From Saposhnikovia divaricata (taxonomy: Eukaryota > Streptophyta > Magnoliopsida > Apiales > Apiaceae): DNA of 64,000 bases. The stretch is from assembly GCA_036435485.1 (NCBI GenBank), contig CM071599.1, positions 208,667,178 to 208,731,177 on the forward strand. The letters run 5' to 3'. The notes under the pieces are model-generated. The model saw only the letters and a program-made list of their open reading frames with translations, did not search any database and had not been told where the DNA came from. Within the stretch, counting starts at the first letter, position 1; every line of letters begins with the position of its first letter. Shown piece after piece: positions 35,554 to 48,200 of the stretch. The translations under genes and the position numbers were made by a program.

Positions 35554-36275
35554 TGTTAACTCGAATAACTTGTAGAAGGGGGGTTGAATACAAGTTATAT
35601 AATCGTGTCTGATTTTTTCTTTATTATATGAACAAGAACAAACGAATAAATCAAATTGTTTGTATTAATGAAATCAAATACAAACCCTATCAAAGGTGTA
35701 CAATACCTTTAGCAGTTGCTATCAATAAAAATCTCTCTCTGTTTGTTTCGTACTCTTCGAAAACAAACCTTACGAACTCTAACGCACATTCGCACTTTTT
35801 ACAATGATATCGACAAAGTATTTATAACGCTACTTATCAACTAATAACAGAAAGTTATGATCTATACATGACAATGTTCTGCCGTCTAGTCGATAGTTTC
35901 CATCAATAGTAAACTCTTTCCTTCATGATATCTTCTTGCTTGTTCTTCAAAACAAAGATCCTGTTTTATAGCACTTGCCAGTTTCTGTAGCATCCGTAAT
36001 GATATCATCAGTAACACGACTGATATTAGGATTTCATCTTGCATCAGGATCTGACCATCCCATCAGTATTTGATCAGGATTTGACTTGTCGTATCAGGAT
36101 CTGCCATAGCTCCTGAAATGTAGTCCTTGATGCCCTGTTCCTGACTAAACTCTACAGATTACTGTCTAGCACATATATCTTATACAAAGTGCTAAATCCT
36201 TTATAAGATTAGGATATACAAGAAGTATATGCAAATTCTATTCTTAACATCACAACTCATGAATTATTCCTAACA
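35554..36275 (-). mobile_element. 3' LTR of copia element A (SIRE-like)
   Basis: A 722-bp unit with TG...CA ends, TGTTAACTCG on the plus strand left and ATTCCTAACA right. The C-rich box CAACCCCCCTTCTACAAG (minus strand) near the LTR end resembles SIRE-lineage LTRs. It is directly preceded in the sense direction by a polypurine tract, which makes it the 3' LTR of a minus-strand element. Confidence 0.8.
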
Positions 36276-36290
36276 AGCTCCCCCTATTTA
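36276..36290 (-). other. Polypurine tract of copia element A
   Basis: On the minus strand ATAAATAGGGGGAGCT ends at the first base of the 3' LTR. This is the usual primer site for plus-strand DNA synthesis in LTR retrotransposons. Confidence 0.75.
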
Positions 36291-36438
36291 TGCTTTAAGA
36301 TCTGAAGCATAAATCTAAGTTGTAGATGTCAAAACATATAACGATTCAACCGGAATAGAATTTATGAATTTAAGATCGTGAAGTTAAGTACCTCCTTCTT
36401 CAGATGTAGACATATATCTAGCACTTAAAAGAATGATT

Positions 36439-38185
36439 TTAACTATTTGATGCTTCTTTTCCTTTACCACTTCCCATATGAGATTCACCTCTGTCACTCT
36501 TTGTTCTTCTTTTATCCCCCACGGTCTGTTTATGTCCCCCAGTCTGTTGTCTATGAATTGTCTTTATCTCCCCCCTTTTGACATCAGCAACATTAATTCC
36601 AAGAGATTCAGTAACAGAACAAATGAGATTCATCATAACTGCTTGATTTTCCATGATAGTGACTTGCAGTCCGTTTGGCAACACCTCCTTTAAGGAGTTT
36701 TTACTTTCCGGAGCTTTTGCTCTGTTTGGGTACACCGGCTTAAAGTCGGCTTTAAGTTAAAAAACTGCTTTAAGTCATAAGTTCGATTTAGGTACTTTTG
36801 ACTTATGACTTATCGAGTTTTTTTTTCACGATTCTTGTAAAGTTCAAATATTATGAATTTTAAATTTTTTTTAAGTCAAATTTCACTTTAAGTCAAAATT
36901 ATTAAACCCCCATTTAACTTTAAGTAAAATTACCCAAACACTTTCATTCAATTTAAAGTAAACAACTTTACTTTCTTCTTTAAGTAAAAAACACCTCCAT
37001 TAAGTCAAAAGTAACTTATTTTAAGCAATCCCAAACGGCCTCTTGGTTATCTTCAAGTAATTGAAGTCTTGATTGAATATCAATTTGAGAATTCTGAATA
37101 TGTTTTAGAACATCAGAACTAACTTCAATGTCGGAAGTGCTTTGTGTATCTTCAGAATCAGATGCAGAAAGAACCTTATCATCAATTTGTGTAAAAGAAG
37201 TTGCCTATTTAGAATGATATTCAAGTAACAAATCTTGAGTAGAAGTACAAACATCTTCATCTTTCTGATCTGGAGCTGAAATATGATCATCCTGTCCTTC
37301 ACCAGTATTCTGTGTACTAACATCTACAAATCCTGACTCCTCTTTAGAGTGATCAGACACTGTTGATGTCTCAATTCTAGTTGATATTGGAAGTACATAC
37401 AAAGGAATACTAGGATCATTAGGAATTTCTTCTGGTACAAGTGTAGTAAGAGATGGTCTTAGCCTTTCACCTCTTCTGTTGATGATTCCTGCAAGCCTCT
37501 CTTTTTGCTTTTGAGCTTTAATTTCTGGCTTTGCATTATGCTTGGCTAAGTCCTGTTTTTCATACATCTTGATAAAAGAATAAGTACCATCATCCATACC
37601 AAGATTATCAGACCAAGATTCAGGAAAAACCTGATCCCAGAAATCAAACGATGGTGGTTTTCTAATTTTCTCTCCCTCACTATGGAGTTGATCATCCATA
37701 CCCTCATTCTCACTTTGACTATCTAAAGTCAACACTCTTTCTACCTCTCCTTTTGCCTGGTCAGGAGTCAGCCTCTCAGTTTGTGGATTTAAGTCCATCT
37801 TTTTAAGTGTATCACTCAAATTTGGATAAGTGCTCTCATGACCTACAGAAAAATAGGGGTTAGAAGAAGTTTTTATACCTGTACTCACATGGAGAGAGGG
37901 TTCCTCATATGGCATGGGGCTTGAGGTTTTCTCCAATGAGTGAGTTGCTATAGTCTCTGAACCCTCACAAGCATCTATTGTCTTTCCAGAGACTACAGGC
38001 TCCAGTATACCACTTTCAGGTTCTACAATGAACTTTAATGCCCTCAGTAATACTTCATTAGACATTATAGCTTGTGTGTTACCGTCTTTAAGTGTTGTTT
38101 GCTGAGACACACCCTCAAGATGGATAGATTCTGACTGAACAATATTTGTTTGATCTTCAGAAAAATCAATCAAAGTCGTTCCTTC
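36439..38185 (-). pseudogene. C-terminal part of the env-like ORF of copia element A
   Basis: The coding stretch 38185-37205 (rich in Glu, Ser, Thr, Asp) ends at a TAG that looks like a mutated CAG. The frame then continues to a MITE at about 37040, and beyond the MITE a further piece (ENQAVMMNLICSVTESLG) runs to a stop at 36439. Copia elements of the SIRE group carry such a third ORF after pol. Its N-terminal part is cut off at 38186 by element B. No function is proven for these products. Confidence 0.65.
36669..37040. mobile_element. MITE inserted in the env-like ORF of element A
   Basis: The left end GTCCGTTTGG pairs with GGCCGTTTGG (reverse complement of the right end). The interior has many TTTAAGT/ACTTAAA words in both orientations. 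Removing it brings two env-like coding pieces next to each other. The target duplication is unclear; only CAAG is shared by the flanks. The GGCCGTTTGG end is widespread in plant MITEs. Confidence 0.7.
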
Positions 38186-38300
38186 TGTTATTCCCAGATT
38201 ACACACTTGTATAATTGTAGAAGGGGGGGTTGAATACAATTCTTGATATTTATAAATTTCTGATAAGAACTCCAGAAATCTATACTTAAATAATTGATTG
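38186..38300 (-). mobile_element. Truncated 3' LTR of copia element B
   Basis: The first 60 or so bases (TGTTATTCCCAGATTACACA onward) are identical to 63938-64000, the 5' LTR of element B, except for the length of a G run (7 against 9). After about 38290-38310 the sequence turns into env-like coding sequence with no polypurine tract between, so most of this LTR and the end of the env-like ORF were deleted. The right boundary is approximate. Confidence 0.6.
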
Positions 38301-40431
38301 TCTTTCCCATCAGCTTCTCATCATCATCCTTGGGAAATGGAAAGTCCAATTGTAACTTCTTCTTCCCATTTGCCTTTGGTGGAGAGTAGGCTCTTGTTCT
38401 TATGTATGGTTCAAATTCTTTGACATAAGATGGTTCAGCATCATAAAATGTGGGAGCCACAATCTCTGGAGTGAGCACCTTCAGAATTGTAGTTGATATT
38501 GTTGGAGCAGAAGACTGAGTAGAGAACAGAGTTGATACAATTGATTCATTGATCATCCTCTCTGTCCTCATTATTCTTTCATTTGTCTCCTTGTTGATCT
38601 TCTCTAATTCTTCAATTCTGGCTTGCCTCTCACCATCTGAGATTTCTGATAAGTCAGGAATCACAGGCAAAGCCTTTTGTTTCTTCATAAGGGAAGCCTC
38701 TATAGTAAACTCTGATGGATTGACCACTATAATTGGCTGTTGCTCCCCCTCAATTTATGCTATCTTGCTACTGGAAGCTTGAATTTGACTAGAAGTAGCT
38801 GCAACCTCTTCTACCTTTTTCTCCCCCTTTTTGTTAGCATCAAGGGCTGGAGGTGAGGCTGCAAGTAGCCTTTCCAGTAGCTCAGTCTGTTTGGCTTGGT
38901 TGGCAATGAGTGTCTGTATTTGAGATTCCATACTATCCACTCTGGAGGAAAGATGCTGAACAGATTTGGCCAGGCTATTTTCTTTTAAAAGTTTGATAGT
39001 CAGCACCTTCTGAGTGGTAGTAGGGGCTAGTGCCTGAATCCTGGAATCTAGTTCTACTTTCATTTCTCTGATTGCAGTTTGGACCTCCTCCTGTTGTGTT
39101 CTTTGAATAACCATGTGCATCTTGTGAAGTTTCAGGGAGTCCATTATTTGCTGAAGGACAGCCTTCCTCTGTGGATCTGCATTTTAGTGCTCAGCCCTAG
39201 CAGATTGATATTGCTTCATAATCTCCACATTGAAGTCCTCAACCACAGTGGCAGTAGAAAATATCCATTCTGGAATATCCTCCACATTGACTTCTTCATC
39301 ACTGGATGAGCTATCACTGTCATCATTGCCAAACTCTTCACTTTCAGCTTCTGAAGGCAGAGTTGTCAAAGCTTCCTTTGCTCTTTGAAGAGATTGTGAG
39401 GTGTGCACTAGGTGCATTGCCTCCTCTGCCTCCACATTGCCCTGTTGTGCCATGACTTGATAGGCAGAAACAGGATGAGTAAAGGTTTCAGGATCCAAAG
39501 AGATGGAGTCAATGATTGACTGATATTCTTGTTGAAATTCCATCTCTTTAAAAGCTTCATTAACCTCCATTAACTCACTTGCAATGGCTGGATCTTCCTG
39601 CCTTATTTCTCTTGTAGTCATTTCTCTCCTCTCATCTCTCTTTTCTTGCATCAGGGGCTCCCCCTGGCTCACACCTCTCACACCCTCACCTTCACCTACT
39701 AAGGTGGAACTCTGTTGCTCTCCTTTTACCTGACCTGAAGAAATGGTCAGCCTCTCAGTATTTACCTCTCCTTTTGCCTGCTCACAAGGCAGCCTCTCAC
39801 TCCCTTCCCTCAATCCTAAAAGTGTTTCAACTACTGAGAACTCCTCCACACTTGACACAGGAATGTCAGATATAGCAGTGGTAGAGTGAGTTATCAACGG
39901 ATAAGGGATATCTGTTGATGGAGTAGTCATAGCTGTCAACGGATGGCAAGACATAGGCGCATCCGTTGATGGAGAAACACTTGTCAACGGATGAAGGATA
40001 TCCGTTGATGAAGGAAAGATAGTATCTGTTGAAGTGAAAACCAACATTGAATCTGTGGAGATTGATTTTAAAGATGAGGCCACAGATGTTGTTGTGAATT
40101 CAGGAATGGAAGATTGATGGCCTAACAAATCATTTAGAAGATGATGACCACCAATTGCAGAGTGGGGCATCTCCAAGAATCATAAAGATGGAGAATCAGG
40201 AATTGATGTAGATATCATATCCACATCCAGAGATGGAGTTGATGATGGTGGATTGTAATGTGTATCGATTTGAAGGTTAAGATCAAGGGGTTGTGACTCC
40301 ACATTTATTGAAGTCACATCAAACTGAATTTGAGAAGGTACAGTTTGCTGTACTGTGTGTGCACCCTGTGATTCCCCTATGGTTTTAGATTTTACTCTTC
40401 TTTCATAGGTTTTTGAGAGAGGGCTAGTGTC
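38301..40431 (-). pseudogene. Env-like ORF of copia element B, C-terminal segment
   Basis: A single reading frame runs from the edge of element C at 40431 down to about 38300, broken by stops at 40180, 39184 and 38755, which look like transitions of Gln or Arg codons. It is rich in Ser, Thr, Glu and Gln, with predicted coiled-coil stretches (AKSVQHLSSRVDSMESQIQT; ARIEELEKINKETNERIMRT). A cluster of ATCAACGGAT-type words lies at 39893-40033. It continues the frame interrupted by element C at 52297. Confidence 0.65.
39893..40033. repeat. Seven ATCAACGGAT/ATCCGTTGAT words, mostly alternating in orientation
   Basis: Starts at 39893, 39910, 39935, 39961, 39983, 40000 and 40024. Forward and reverse forms alternate over the first six copies. 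Two copies have CTG for CCG, and the last also ends GAA. Confidence 0.85.
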
Positions 40432-41896
40432 TGTTTGCACTAAAACACGCAAGCGCACGTAGTCACAAGTAATATAATAAAGTTCGTTCCGCAGAGATCT
40501 GGTTAAGTTTCAATCAGTAAATATGCCTATGCAACAATGTTTAGTTTTAATCCATTGCTAAGACAAATAACAAGAATGAGGTTTTAATTATCTAAATTAA
40601 CTAGGAAGCAAATTATTAAACTAAGAATAATTAACTAATGAGAATTTAATATGAATTACTTATATGAGATAAAACATGGAATCCTAATTTCATTATCTAC
40701 TTCACTTAGAGTCGCAGCCTTTAATCAATACATGTGATGGGTTTGATATCTGATCGGATAACACGAAACAAGTAAAAGCTACCTCTCGGTATACTAATAC
40801 CAAACTACGCATGCATCCACAAAAGAGATAGAAGATGGGTAGACACCAATTATGTTTAGACCCTATATCTCTATAGAATTTGAAAACATAAAGGTTTAAG
40901 CACAAGTTATCCACATAGATCACATAGGGTAGCATAATATCTCTATTTACGCCACAAATCATGATGTTAAAACATCAACCTATCCTATGCTAGCATGACA
41001 AGTTCTAAATCTCAAGATCCACTCTCGTTTAGCAAGAGATTAACAAATTAGATGTTCGCGACGCATCTAAATACATGAAACACAACCATACAAGGATATC
41101 AAGAATTCACCACACGTAAATCTTTAAAGCATATAAACTACTAAGCTACATAGATAAATCCATTAGAATCCCATGACAACGATTAGTTCATAATTGAACC
41201 GTTCGTCACCATGGGATTAGATGTAAACATGGTATTAAACAAGATATAAAATAAAGAAGCAATAATATTAATAAAAACAAGAGTTGAGAAAACAAATCTA
41301 TTATCCAAAGTATACAAAAGATGAAGTAGATCTAGATCTTGCTTGTCACCGAGCTTGAATCCTTCTCCACTCTTCTCTCTTGCAATTCTACGTTACAATA
41401 ATAAAAATCTGATACAAATTACATGGTAGGATGTGTTTATATAGGCACTCCAAGTCTTGCCCAGCAAGAAAATACAAAAACATAATTATAATAGAATTTC
41501 TGCAAGATACGTTTCCTAATTTGATTATGTTTTTAAGGAAAATTCGTGGCTGACTTTTCTTCAGATTTTCTGGAACGTTTCCCACGTAATTGGACCTCTG
41601 GACTATCTTAGAATGATAGAAAATCTCGTTATCTTCGCGTGGACTGCTTACGGGCCTCAAACGGACTTCTAGAACTCAAGATATGGCCAAAACAGTGTAA
41701 ACTGCGCAACCCTTCTCGAAAATCCGAATTTTAATCAATTAATTCCCAGAAAATTATAGAAGCATCCACCTTAGTCAACATTCTCGTAATTCTGCACCAC
41801 TAAGCAAAACACATCAAAACTACAATAACTTGAGTCCAAGACAATCAATTTAAGCCGAAATTAAGCGATCCAAGTGGATATAAAATCCACTTATCA
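40432..41896 (-). repeat. 3' LTR of element C
   Basis: TG...CA ended LTR (plus-strand ends TGTTTGCACT and CCACTTATCA), nearly identical to the copy at 50825-52291. The PPT abuts its right side. Confidence 0.93.
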
Positions 41897-41910
41897 CACC
41901 CCCAAACTTA
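41897..41910 (-). other. Polypurine tract of element C
   Basis: On the minus strand AAGTTTGGGGGTG directly precedes the 3' LTR. Close copies of the same AAGTTTGGGGG word occur at about 42829, 43280 and 44609. Confidence 0.8.
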
Positions 41911-43348
41911 AACCGATGCTTGTCCTCAAGCATAAACAATTATAACTAACTAACTAACTAGTACCACTTCCGTAGGTGATCACGGTTGCATTTGGCATAT
42001 GCAACAAGCCCTTTAAACCCCTAGGTAGCCCTAGTGGACGAGTAAGGTCTCGTGAGGGCCTATAGCGAATGTACCCACAAAATCCATTTAACCTAATGCA
42101 ATGCAATGCATGAATGCAAGTAGAATGCAAATGCAACGATCCCCTTCAAACTAACCAAAACCAACCAGCAAGCAAATATCTTAGAGAATGCAACTAAATC
42201 CAAATAGAGCTTGACCAAGTTCCCGTATACTAACAATACATGAACAGAAACGTGCGTGTGTGCAATGCTCATCAGAAATACTCCCAAAACTAGGTCAAAA
42301 CCCATACATGCTCTTCGTCAAGACAATCACAGGTTTATAAATAGAATAGACCGTAGACACTTCATAACCTAGGAACACCTCCATCCTCATCCAAGGTAGA
42401 CAGAAATTCATGCTTTTATTACTAAACAACTACGACACATAATATACAAACATGCTTATTTAACCGTGCAATGGATGAGACCCCAAAAGGCTTATACAAT
42501 AATACCCATGTAGCGAGCGTTGGGTTAGTGGATCCCAGACTATAAAAGCCTTAGGTCACTAGGCACAAAGTCCCCGCGAACTTAATTGCTCGAGTATTAA
42601 AGAGCTCACCCTGGTTAATTTTGCATATAAACAATTGACATCATTTTTTTCTTTTTTCTTTTTTTTCTTTCTTTTTTTCTGCTTTTTTTTTTCTCTATGC
42701 AATCTGGAATGAGAATTCTCAATTCCAACCCTAGACTACTCATATAATTATGAGCCGGCTACTAGCCATTTGACACCTAGCCATTATTGACAATTATTTA
42801 CAATTTAAGCATGAAATCCCTGTTTTCCCCCAAACTTAGACTTAAGTGTTCTAGGCCATCAAGGGAATAATGAAAATTCTAAATATAATCAAGTGATTAA
42901 ATCTCAAGACATCCAAACAAGCATGACCCTAACCTAGCCCAAAAGCATCCAATGAGACTGTGAAATTAGTTTTGTTTCTGAAACACATAAGTCAATTTCA
43001 TAGAAACTATAAGTCAACCCTCTATTCATCATTACCACACTCAATTAGACACCTACCTACCAATCAGAATTAGCTCGTTCTAAGGGATCATGAAACATGC
43101 ATGCTATGAAAATGCAACTAGAATGAACTCACATGGTATACGAAACAAAAACAGAATGCCCTACATGTAACAAACATAATTAATACGAACATAACATGAA
43201 TGAACTACTACTAAGCATGCAAAACATGATATCCTACATGAACACATATATACAACTACAACTACTAATCCCTCAAACCACCCCCAAACTTAAAATATTC
43301 AATGTCAGCATTGAATGGAAGTAAATACAAGGGATATCAGAAACATAC
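41911..43348 (-). other. Non-coding 3' region of element C
   Basis: About 1.4 kb between the env-like ORF and the PPT with no coding texture. It has a T/C-rich stretch at 42645-42700 and extra PPT-like words near 42829 and 43280. Such long 3' untranslated regions are usual for Athila elements. Confidence 0.6.
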
Positions 43349-44425
43349 CTACTCGTCCTCATCCTCGGATGAATCAGTATCTGGCGGTGGATAAGGTGTA
43401 CGAGCTCCATAGATAGGCCACCGGGCCTGAATACCCGCATCTCTCAAAGCTGTAGCCATATCCTCAGCATACTCCCGGTTACTAGCATGTATAGCATCCA
43501 TCCGCCTGTACAACCGTCTAAAGTGAGCATCCAAAACCCTCGGTACTCTCGAAACCCGTGGCTGAGTGCCCGCTCCCTGACCACTAGTACCACCACCACG
43601 AACATCATACCCAAGCCCCCTAGGATGTGGAATTCCGCCTTGCCATTCCGGCATTCGATCAATAGACACATCAACAATGGACGGCAAAGGTGACTGCAAC
43701 TCCTCATCCGCACCCCAGGTAACACCACTAACCATACACAACCCAACTATGATAGAAGCATGGGGCATCGAAGATAGTGCACTAGACTTTAAACACCTAC
43801 GAATATTCTGCTGAACAATGTGGGCGACATCAATGTATTTTCCCTTTAGAATGCCCCAAAGAATAATCGCTCTATCAGCTGTGACCTCACCCGTATGAGA
43901 AGTAAGCATAATATTGGCACAAAGAAATAGATACCATGCTCGTGCAAACTTATTCATAGCAGAAGACAGAAAAGAAAGAGGCTCATTAGTTCCCAATTTA
44001 TACTTCCAACTTGTACCGGGAACACAAAGTTCACGAACAATCGCCTCCATATCCACATCATCACTAGTCTTCAGTGCCCAATTTTCATCCCCCACAAGCT
44101 TAGGTGGTTGTCTCAAAATTGGACGAATAACATCTGATCTGTAATCCACCCTTTTACCACGAACCATACACACACCATTCTGCTCATCTTTAGCATTAGC
44201 ATAAAACTCCCTAACCAAATTCACCGGAACCGGAGTAGGTGCCTTACAAATCTCTCCCCAACGTAACTCACTAATCACCTCAACCAACCCATAATGACGA
44301 GATGGCAAAAACCCCCTTTCCTTCGCCACCGGCTTTGACAACAACCGATTATACTCTACCTCCGCCTCCGGAGAAGAAAATCTCTCCACCCTACTAGAAC
44401 TACCCCTCATTCGTTTAGGAGCCAT
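43349..44425 (-). CDS. Env-like third ORF of element C (putative plant transposon protein domain)
   Basis: From MAPKRMRGSS (start 44425) the ORF encodes 358 residues. The segments PVNLVREFYANAKD and SSAMNKFARAWYLFLCANIM, a serine/arginine-rich start and an acidic end (DTDSSEDEDE) fit the domain found in the extra ORF of Athila/Calypso elements. The frame is open upstream to an ATG at 44503, adding a strongly hydrophobic segment (LVVIGGIIVSGILII) that could act as a signal or membrane anchor. Which start is used is unknown. No role in entry is demonstrated for these plant proteins. The ORF is intact. Confidence 0.75.
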   Translation of the reverse strand: MAPKRMRGSSSRVERFSSPEAEVEYNRLLSKPVAKERGFLPSRHYGLVEVISELRWGEICKAPTPVPVNLVREFYANAKDEQNGVCMVRGKRVDYRSDVIRPILRQPPKLVGDENWALKTSDDVDMEAIVRELCVPGTSWKYKLGTNEPLSFLSSAMNKFARAWYLFLCANIMLTSHTGEVTADRAIILWGILKGKYIDVAHIVQQNIRRCLKSSALSSMPHASIIVGLCMVSGVTWGADEELQSPLPSIVDVSIDRMPEWQGGIPHPRGLGYDVRGGGTSGQGAGTQPRVSRVPRVLDAHFRRLYRRMDAIHASNREYAEDMATALRDAGIQARWPIYGARTPYPPPDTDSSEDEDE

Positions 44426-45041
44426 AATAATCAAAATCCCACTCACAATAATTCCACCAATAACCACCAAGCAAAAATCACACCAAAAACACCCAAATAA
44501 CAAGACTAATATAAAACCCCCAATTCACAAGAACACAAATTCATAGAAAAAAATAAAATTAGAGAAGAAATATACCCACTATGAATCAAAGAGGTGAACT
44601 TGTGCAACTTCCCCCAAACTTAAATCCTTCTTGAGCTTGAATTTTTAGAGATGTAGATATGGAGAGAATGAATTGGGTTTGTATGTATAGGTGTATATAT
44701 ATAATGGAGTGATAGGATGAATTTAAATTTGATTGTGGAAAGGAGAAATTGGAATGGGTTTGAATTTGATGTAGGATAGAATTAAGAATTAATAGAAAAA
44801 GAATTAGAAAAGAATTGGGTGTAGAAATTTAGGAGAAATTTTGGAGGTTTTGGAATTGAAATTGGTTTAGGATTGGTTAGGAGATGATAATATAAAAAGG
44901 GAGAAGGGAGAAAGAAAGTTGGGGAGATAGACTTTTTTTTTATATGTACAACAGCCAATAGCATACAAAAAATCGTCCAAAACCATTCTGCAATACAAGC
45001 AGACTGCGCGCGGCAAGGGCAGACTGCGCCCAATGCAGTAA

Positions 45042-45108
45042 CGCAGGCGCAGCCTGCGCGACTTACAGAAACGCAGGCGCAGCCTGCGTTACGCAGGTGC
45101 AGCCTGCG
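45042..45108. repeat. Three GC-rich hairpins in the spacer between pol and the env-like ORF
   Basis: CGCAGGC-GCA-GCCTGCG occurs at 45042-45058 and 45072-45088, with a one-base variant at 45092-45108. Each has a 7-bp stem and 3-base loop. The surrounding DNA is AT-rich. Confidence 0.85.
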
Positions 45109-45286
45109 TGACACCTATTTTTTTTATTTTTTTTTTCTCTCTTTTTTTCACAACAATTTTTTTTTTCGTTTTTTCTTTCACACACTAACAACACTCATTT
45201 TTTTCATACAACAAATACTTCCTCACTTGGGTTGCCTCCCAAGAAGCGCTCCTTTAATGTCATTAGCTTGACATTCTTCCGAAAAA

Positions 45287-48200
45287 TCACGAACAAGATA
45301 AAACTGCGGCAACCTTCTCGCGGTTGACCATTCCTCCATAATACGGCTTAAGTCTCTGTCCATTTACCTTGAAAGCATCTTCAATAGAACCCCTAAATAT
45401 CTCCACTGCCCCATGTGGAAACACGGTTTTAACTGTAAACGGACCCGACCACTTTGATTTGAGCTTACCCGGAAAAAGTTTAAGGCGAGAATTATAAAGC
45501 AAAACTTGTTGGCCCGGCACAAACGACTTATGCACCAACTTCCTATCATGCCACCTCTTCACTTTCTCCTTGTACATCTTAGCATTCTCGTAAGCCTGCT
45601 CACGAAATTCCTCGAGCTCATTTAACTGAAGTGGACGTTTCTCACCCGCAGCTGAAATATCTAAGTTTAACTTCTTCAACGCCCAATAGGCCTTGTGCTC
45701 TAACTCTACCGGCAAATGACAAGCCTTACCAAATACCAACTGATAAGGAGACATACCTAGGGGTGTCTTGTAAGCAGTTCTATACGCCCAAACCGCTTCG
45801 TCTAACTTCAAAGACCAATCCTTCCTTGATGGATTTACCACTTTCTCGAGAATTCTCTTGATCTCACGATTCGAAACCTCCGCTTGACCATTAGTTTGAG
45901 GATGATAAGCTGTGGCAACACGATGAGTCACATTATACCTTGCCATCACAGCAGTAAATTGACGATTACAGAAGTGTGTCCCCTCATCACTGATTATAGC
46001 TCTTGGAGTTCCAAAACGCGTGAAAATCTGCTTGTGAAGAAAATTCAGCACCACCTTAGCATCATTGGTCGGTAAAGCCTTCACCTCGACCCATTTAGAC
46101 ACGTAATCCACTGCTAAGAGAATGTACTGATTGTTGCAAGACGAAACAAACGGACCCATGAAATCAATTCCCCACACATCAAAAATCTCAACTTCAAGGA
46201 TCGTACTAAGAGGCATCTCGTTCCTCCTGGAAATATTACCAACCCTTTGACATCGATCACAACTCATCACAAACCTATGAGAATCTTTAAACAGAGTTGG
46301 CCAATAGAATCCCGCTTGAAGTACTTTCTGAGCTGTTTTATCACCACCGTAATGGCCTCCATATGTGGTAGAATGACAATCATGCAAAATACCTTCCGTT
46401 TCACTATACGGAATGCACCTCCTCAAAATTTGATCCACACCAAGCTTAAACAAGAATGGCTCGTCCCAACGGTACCACTTCACATCATGCAGAAACTTCT
46501 TCTTTTGAGCATAAGAAAATTCCGGAGGAATAACATTGCTAACCAAATAGTTCACATAATCTGCAAACCATGGCTCTTCACCTTGCACTCCAAAAAGCTG
46601 CTCATCTGGAAAAGATTCATTAATAAGAGATTTGTTATGCGAATCCTTACCGTGGTCCTCTAAGCGTGAGAGATGATCCGCTACTTGATTTTCCGTGCCT
46701 TTCCTATCCTTGATTTCCACATCGAATTCTTGCAAAAGAAGCACCCAACGAATCAATCCAGGCTTTGAATCCTTCTTCGACATGAGATATCGAATTGCAG
46801 CATGATCCGTATACACAATCACCTTCGTACCAAGTAAATAAGACCTGAATTTCTCGAAACCATAGACAACTGCTAGCAACTCCTTCTCCGTAGTCGTGTA
46901 GTTCAGCTGTGCATCATTGAGGGTTTTACTAGCATAGTAAACCACATGAAAAATTCTATCCTTCCTTTGACCAAGAACAGCTCCAACAGCATAGTCACTA
47001 GCATCACACATAAGTTCGAACGGTTCCTCCCAATTAGGTGCGGTAATGACTGGTGTAGTAGTCAACTTCTTCTTCAAGAGCTCAAAAGCTGCAAGACACT
47101 CATCATCAAACTTGAAAGGAACATCCTTTTCCAAGAGATTGCACAAGTGTTTAGAAATTTTTGAGAAGTCTTTGATGAATCGCCGATAGAAACCCGCATG
47201 ACCAAGAAAACTACGAATTCCTTTAACAGAGATAGGTGGAGGAAGATTTTCGATTGTTTCCACCTTAGCCCTATCCACCTCAAGTCCTCTACCAGATACC
47301 TTGTGCCCAAGAATAATTCCCTCTCGCACCATGAAGTGACACTTCTCCCAATTAAGCACTAAGTTAGTCTCCACACAACGTTTCAAAACCAAGCCAAGAT
47401 TATACAAGCACTCGTCATATGAAGTACCAAAAACTGAGAGGTCATCCATAAAAACCTCCACAATCGAGCCAATCATGTCTGAGAAAATAGCCATCATGCA
47501 CCTTTGAAAAGTGGCGGGAGCACCACAAAGTCCGAAAGAAACCCGTCGGAAAGCAAAGGTACCAAAAGGACATGTGAATGTGGTCTTCTCTTGGTCTTCC
47601 GGAGCAATGCAAATCTGATTGTAGCCTGAATATCCATCAAGGAGGCAATAGTACTCATGTCCCGCCAACCTGTCTAGCATCTGATCAATGAATGGCAGAG
47701 GAAAGTGATCTTTTCTCGTGGCTTTGTTGAGCTTCCTATAGTCCATGCAAACTCTCCACCCCATGACTGTTCGAGTAGGGATGAGCTCATTCTTTTCATT
47801 AGCAACAACTGTCATGCCTCCTTTCTTTGGCACACATTGAACCGGGCTCACCCAAGAACTGTCTGAGATAGGATAGATAATACCCGCATCAAGCCACTTT
47901 AGAATTTCCTTCTTCACCACCTCTTTCATAATCGGATGAAGTCTCCGCTGATGCTCAACAGTAGGCTTAGCTCCCTCCTCTAGCAGAATTTTGTGCATGC
48001 AATAAGAAGGGCTGATTCCCTTGATATCTGCTATAGTCCAACCAATTGCTGACTTGAACTCCCTCAAAATTCGCAAAAGCTTTTCTTCCGCACTGTCTGA
48101 CAAGTTAGAGGCAATAATAACAGGTAGTGTAGATGCATCCCCAAGAAAAACATACCTCAAGTGTTCCGGAAGTGGTTTGAGTTCAAGTGTAGGAGCTTCC

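Noticed and set aside
37205..40458. Large Ser/Glu-rich open frames as host genes
   Set aside because: They sit between copia LTR and pol parts on the same strand, and the frames resume across insertions C and D, so they are retrotransposon env-like ORFs.
44782..45114. Cys-rich 110-residue open frame
   Set aside because: It arises from the GC hairpin repeats in the pol/env spacer of element C and has no coding texture.
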